Of a DNA stretch of 50,042 nucleotides, positions 45,001 to 50,042 are shown in pieces. The DNA is from Nemertoderma westbladi (lineage: Eukaryota; Xenacoelomorpha; Nemertodermatida; Nemertodermatidae), in contig JAUCBJ010008231.1 in the NCBI GenBank assembly GCA_032718475.1, positions 1 to 50,042 of the forward strand. Direction: 5' to 3'. The number at the start of each line of letters is the position of its first letter. Position 1 is the stretch's first letter. The translations under genes and the position numbers were made by a program. The notes beneath the pieces were generated by a model. It did no database searches and was not told the DNA's origin. It saw nothing but the letters and a program-made list of their open reading frames with translations.

Positions 45001-48000
45001 GGCCTACTAACTAACTAACTACGGAATAGGCACTACTAACTAACTAACTACGGAATAGGCCTACTAACTAACTAACTACGGAATAGACTACTACTAACTA
45101 ACTAACTACGGAATAGGCCTACTAACTAACTAACTACGGAGTAGGCCTACTAACTAACTAACTACGGAATAGGCCTACTAACTAACTAACTACGGAATAG
45201 ACTCTACTAACTAACTAACTACGGAATAGGCCTACTAACTAACTAACTACGGAGTAGACTTACTAACTAACTAACTACGGAATAGGCCTACTAACTAACT
45301 AACTACGGAATAGGCCTACTAACTAACTAACTACGGAGTAGACTTACTAACTAACTAACTACGGAGTAGGCCTACTAACTAACTAACTACGGAATAGACT
45401 ACTAACTAACTAACTAACTACGGAGTAGACTTACTAACTAACTAACTACGGAGTAGACTTACTAACTAACTAACTACGGAATAGGCCTACTAACTAACTA
45501 ACTACGGAATAGGCCTACTAACTAACTAACTACGGAGTAGACTTACTAACTAACTAACTACGGAATAGGCCTACTAACTAACTAACTACGGAATAGGCCT
45601 ACTAACTAACTAACTACGGAGTAGGCCTTACTAACTAACTAACTACGGAATAGGCCTACTAACTAACTAACTACGGAATAGGCCTACTAACTAACTAACT
45701 ACGGAGTAGACTTACTAACTAACTAACTACGGAATAGGCCTACTAACTAACTAACTACGGAGTAGGCCTACTAACTAACTAACTACGGAGTAGGCCTACT
45801 AACTAACTAACTACGGAGTAGGCCTACTAACTAACTAACTACGGAATAGGCCTACTAACTAACTAACTACGGAATAGGCCTACTAACTAACTAACTACGG
45901 AATAGGCCTACTAACTAACTAACTACGGAGTAGACTTACTAACTAACTAACTACGGAATAGGCCTACTAACTAACTAACTACGGAGTAGGCCTACTAACT
46001 AACTAACTACGGAATAGGCCTACTAACTAACTAACTACGGAATAGGCCTACTAACTAACTAACTACGGAATAGGCCTACTAACTAACTAACTACGGAGTA
46101 GACTTACTAACTAACTAACTACGGAGTAGACTTACTAACTAACTAACTACGGAATAGGCCTACTAACTAACTAACTACGGAATAGGCCTACTAACTAACT
46201 AACTACGGAATAGGCCTACTAACTAACTAACTACGGAGTAGGCCTACTAACTAACTAACTACGGAATAGGCTACTAACTAACTAACTAACTACGGAATAG
46301 GCCTACTAACTAACTAACTACGGAGTAGACTTACTAACTAACTAACTACGGAATAGGCCTACTAACTAACTAACTACGGAATAGGCCTACTAACTAACTA
46401 ACTACGGAGTAGGCCTACTAACTAACTAACTACGGAATAGGCCTACTAACTAACTAACTACGGAATAGGCCTACTAACTAACTAACTACGGAGTAGACTT
46501 ACTAACTAACTAACTACGGAATAGGCCTACTAACTAACTAACTACGGAGTAGGCCTACTAACTAACTAACTACGGAGTAGACTTACTAACTAACTAACTA
46601 CGGAATAGGCCTACTAACTAACTAACTACGGAGTAGGCCTACTAACTAACTAACTACGGAATAGGCCTACTAACTAACTAACTACGGAATAGGCCTACTA
46701 ACTAACTAACTACGGAATAGGCCTACTAACTAACTAACTACGGAGTAGACTTACTAACTAACTAACTACGGAATAGGCCTACTAACTAACTAACTACGGA
46801 ATAGGCCTACTAACTAACTAACTACGGAATAGGCCTACTAACTAACTAACTACGGAATAGGCCTACTAACTAACTAACTACGGAATAGACTTACTAACTA
46901 ACTAACTACGGAGTAGGCCTACTAACTAACTAACTACGGAATAGGCCTACTAACTAACTAACTACGGAATAGGCCTACTAACTAACTAACTACGGAATAG
47001 GCCTACTAACTAACTAACTACGGAATAGGCCTACTAACTAACTAACTACGGAATAGGCCTACTAACTAACTAACTACGGAATAGGCCTACTAACTAACTA
47101 ACTACGGAGTAGACTTACTAACTAACTAACTACGGAATAGGCCTACTAACTAACTAACTACGGAGTAGGCCTTACTAACTAACTAACTACGGAATAGGCC
47201 TACTAACTAACTAACTACGGAGTAGACTTACTAACTAACTAACTACGGAATAGGCCTACTAACTAACTAACTACGGAGTAGGCCTACTAACTAACTAACT
47301 AACTACGGAATAGGCCTACTAACTAACTAACTACGGAGTAGACTAACTAACTAACTAACTACGGAATAGGCCTACTAACTAACTAACTACGGAGTAGGCC
47401 TACTAACTAACTAACTAACTACGGAATAGGCCTACTAACTAACTAACTACGGAGTAGGCCTACTAACTAACTAACTAACTACGGAATAGGCCTACTAACT
47501 AACTAACTACGGAATAGACTTACTAACTAACTAACTAACTACGGAATAGGCCTACTAACTAACTAACTACGGAATAGACTTACTAACTAACTAACTAACT
47601 ACGGAATAGGCCTACTAACTAACTAACTACGGAGTAGGCCTACTAACTAACTAACTAACTACGGAATAGGCCTACTAACTAACTAACTACGGAATAGACT
47701 TACTAACTAACTAACTAACTACGGAATAGGCCTACTAACTAACTAACTACGGAGTAGACTTACTAACTAACTAACTACGGAATAGGCCTACTAACTAACT
47801 AACTACGGAATAGGCCTACTAACTAACTAACTAACTACGGAGTAGACTTACTAACTAACTAACTACGGAGTAGGCCTACTAACTAACTAACTACGGAATA
47901 GACTACTACTAACTAACTAACTAACTACGGAGTAGACTTACTAACTAACTAACTACGGAGTAGACTTACTAACTAACTAACTACGGAATAGGCCTACTAA

Positions 48001-50042
48001 CTAACTAACTACGGAATAGGCCTACTAACTAACTAACTACGGAGTAGACTTACTAACTAACTAACTACGGAATAGGCCTACTAACTAACTAACTACGGAG
48101 TAGACTTACTAACTAACTAACTACGGAGTAGACTTACTAACTAACTAACTACGGAATAGGCCTACTAACTAACTAACTACGGAATAGGCCTACTAACTAA
48201 CTAACTACGGAGTAGACTTACTAACTAACTAACTACGGAATAGGCCTACTAACTAACTAACTACGGAGTAGGCCTACTAACTAACTAACTACGGAGTAGT
48301 CCTACTAACTAACTAACTACGGAGTAGACTTACTAACTAACTAACTACGGAGTAGGCCTACTAACTAACTAACTACGGAATAGACTTACTAACTAACTAA
48401 CTACGGAATAGGCCTACTAACTAACTAACTACGGAATAGGCCTACTAACTAACTAACTACGGAGTAGACTCTACTAACTAACTAACTACGGAATAGGCCT
48501 CTACTAACTAACTAACTACGGAGTAGACTTACTAACTAACTAACTACGGAATAGGCCTACTAACTAACTAACTACGGAATAGGCCTACTAACTAACTAAC
48601 TACGGAATAGGCCTACTAACTAACTAACTACGGAGTAGACTTACTAACTAACTAACTACGGAGTAGACTTACTAACTAACTAACTACGGAATAGGCCTAC
48701 TAACTAACTAACTACGGAGTAGGCCTTACTAACTAACTAACTACGGAATAGGCCTACTAACTAACTAACTACGGAGTAGGCCTACTAACTAACTAACTAC
48801 GGAATAGGCCTACTAACTAACTAACTAACTACGGAATAGGCCTACTAACTAACTAACTACGGAATAGGCCTACTAACTAACTAACTACGGAATAGGCCTT
48901 ACTAACTAACTAACTACGGAATAGGCCTACTAACTAACTAACTACGGAATAGGCCTACTAACTAACTAACTACGGAGTAGACTTACTAACTAACTAACTA
49001 CGGAATAGGCCTACTAACTAACTAACTACGGAGTAGCCTACTAACTAACTAACTACGGAATAGGCCTACTAACTAACTAACTACGGAATAGGCCTACTAA
49101 CTAACTAACTACGGAGTAGACTTACTAACTAACTAACTACGGAGTAGACTTACTAACTAACTAACTACGGAATAGGCCTACTAACTAACTAACTACGGAG
49201 TAGGCCTACTAACTAACTAACTACGGAATAGGCCTACTAACTAACTAACTACGGAATAGGCCTACTAACTAACTAACTACGGAATAGGCCTACTAACTAA
49301 CTAACTACGGAATAGGCCTACTAACTAACTAACTACGGAATAGGCCTACTAACTAACTAACTACGGAATAGGCCTACTAACTAACTAACTACGGAATAGG
49401 CCTACTAACTAACTAACTACGGAGTAGGCCTACTAACTAACTAACTACGGAGTAGACTTACTAACTAACTAACTACGGAATAGGCCTACTAACTAACTAA
49501 CTACGGAGTAGACTTACTAACTAACTAACTACGGAATAGGCCTACTACTAACTAACTAACTACGGAGTAGGCCTACTAACTAACTAACTACGGAATAGGC
49601 CTACTAACTAACTAACTACGGAGTAGACTTACTAACTAACTAACTACGGAATAGGCCTACTAACTAACTAACTACGGAATAGGCCTACTAACTAACTAAC
49701 TACGGAGTAGACTTACTAACTAACTAACTACGGAATAGGCCTACTAACTAACTAACTACGGAATAGACTTACTAACTAACTAACTACGGAATAGGCCTAC
49801 TAACTAACTAACTACGGAATAGGCCTACTAACTAACTAACTACGGAGTAGACTTACTAACTAACTAACTACGGAATAGGCCTACTAACTAACTAACTACG
49901 GAGTAGGCCTACTAACTAACTAACTACGGAATAGGCCTACTAACTAACTAACTACGGAGTAGACTTACTAACTAACTAACTACGGAATAGGCCTACTAAC
50001 TAACTAACTACGGAATAGGCCTACTAACTAACTAACTACGGA
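35902..50042 (+). repeat. Giant 28-bp satellite, at least 14.1 kb, runs off the window
   Basis: About 500 units made of three AACT tetramers plus ACGGAATAGGCCTACT. Two positions vary to give four main types: GAATAGGCC, GAGTAGACT, GAGTAGGCC and GAATAGACT. Rarer forms add one AACT (32 bp), or add or drop one or two bases (GACTCTACT, GGCTACT). Inter-unit identity is very high, so the array is young or actively homogenised. The first 100 bp hold (CTA)n-rich irregular units that look like the array edge; the far edge is not in the window. No unit codes for anything. Confidence 0.98.

Noticed and set aside
35902-50042. CRISPR-like array
   Set aside because: The repeats are head-to-tail without unique spacers, and the DNA is animal nuclear.

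Overview
This window is animal nuclear DNA. It is AT-rich, mostly non-coding, and has spliced genes with consensus splice sites, animal gene families (an ICAP-1/ITGB1BP1-like PTB protein, the lysosomal transporter MFSD1, a pentameric ligand-gated channel), Penelope-like and LINE retroelement remnants, and very large tandem repeats. The frequent palindrome TAGGCCTA outside the arrays and the gene set suit a marine invertebrate, perhaps an echinoderm or hemichordate; that placement is an inference and I cannot name a species.

Layout. 1-3,000: AT-rich DNA with nested inverted repeats (hairpins built on GAACAC and GTTCTAGAAC). 3,066-4,247: a pentameric ligand-gated channel subunit without a canonical Cys-loop. 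4,350-6,760: non-coding with small repeats. 6,763-18,303: a two-exon ICAP-1-like gene whose two halves join in phase 0 across a 10.9-kb intron. That intron holds a foldback element made of mirrored 15-bp tandem repeats (8,024-9,212), two Penelope-like remnants with GIY-YIG domains (10,695-12,216), a 69-bp minisatellite (13,130-13,949), a MITE-like inverted-repeat element (14,001-14,710), a 22/23-bp minisatellite (14,972-15,780) and, on the opposite strand, an intronless MFSD1 gene (15,888-17,321). 18,836-22,325: a 53-bp minisatellite. 22,326-31,686: non-coding DNA with two decayed LINE fragments, a poly-G/poly-C inverted repeat and a foldback element at 30,775-31,550. 31,687-31,834: a probable first coding exon of an unidentified gene, ending at GTAAGT. 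It is followed by a 22-bp minisatellite (31,875-34,838), a degenerate repeat, and a 28-bp satellite that runs from 35,902 past the window edge (at least 14.1 kb, about 500 units).

The genes do not form a functional cluster; the one real arrangement is MFSD1 nested antisense inside the ICAP-1-like intron. About half of the window is tandem repeat. The most interesting structure is in the repeats: most of the array units carry a short palindrome or hairpin core, a 15-bp repeat family builds mirrored foldback arms and a related array sits in a LINE, and the 28-bp satellite carries a readable variant code showing a 2,599-bp internal duplication. I found no RNA genes. No CRISPR-like or prokaryotic feature is present.
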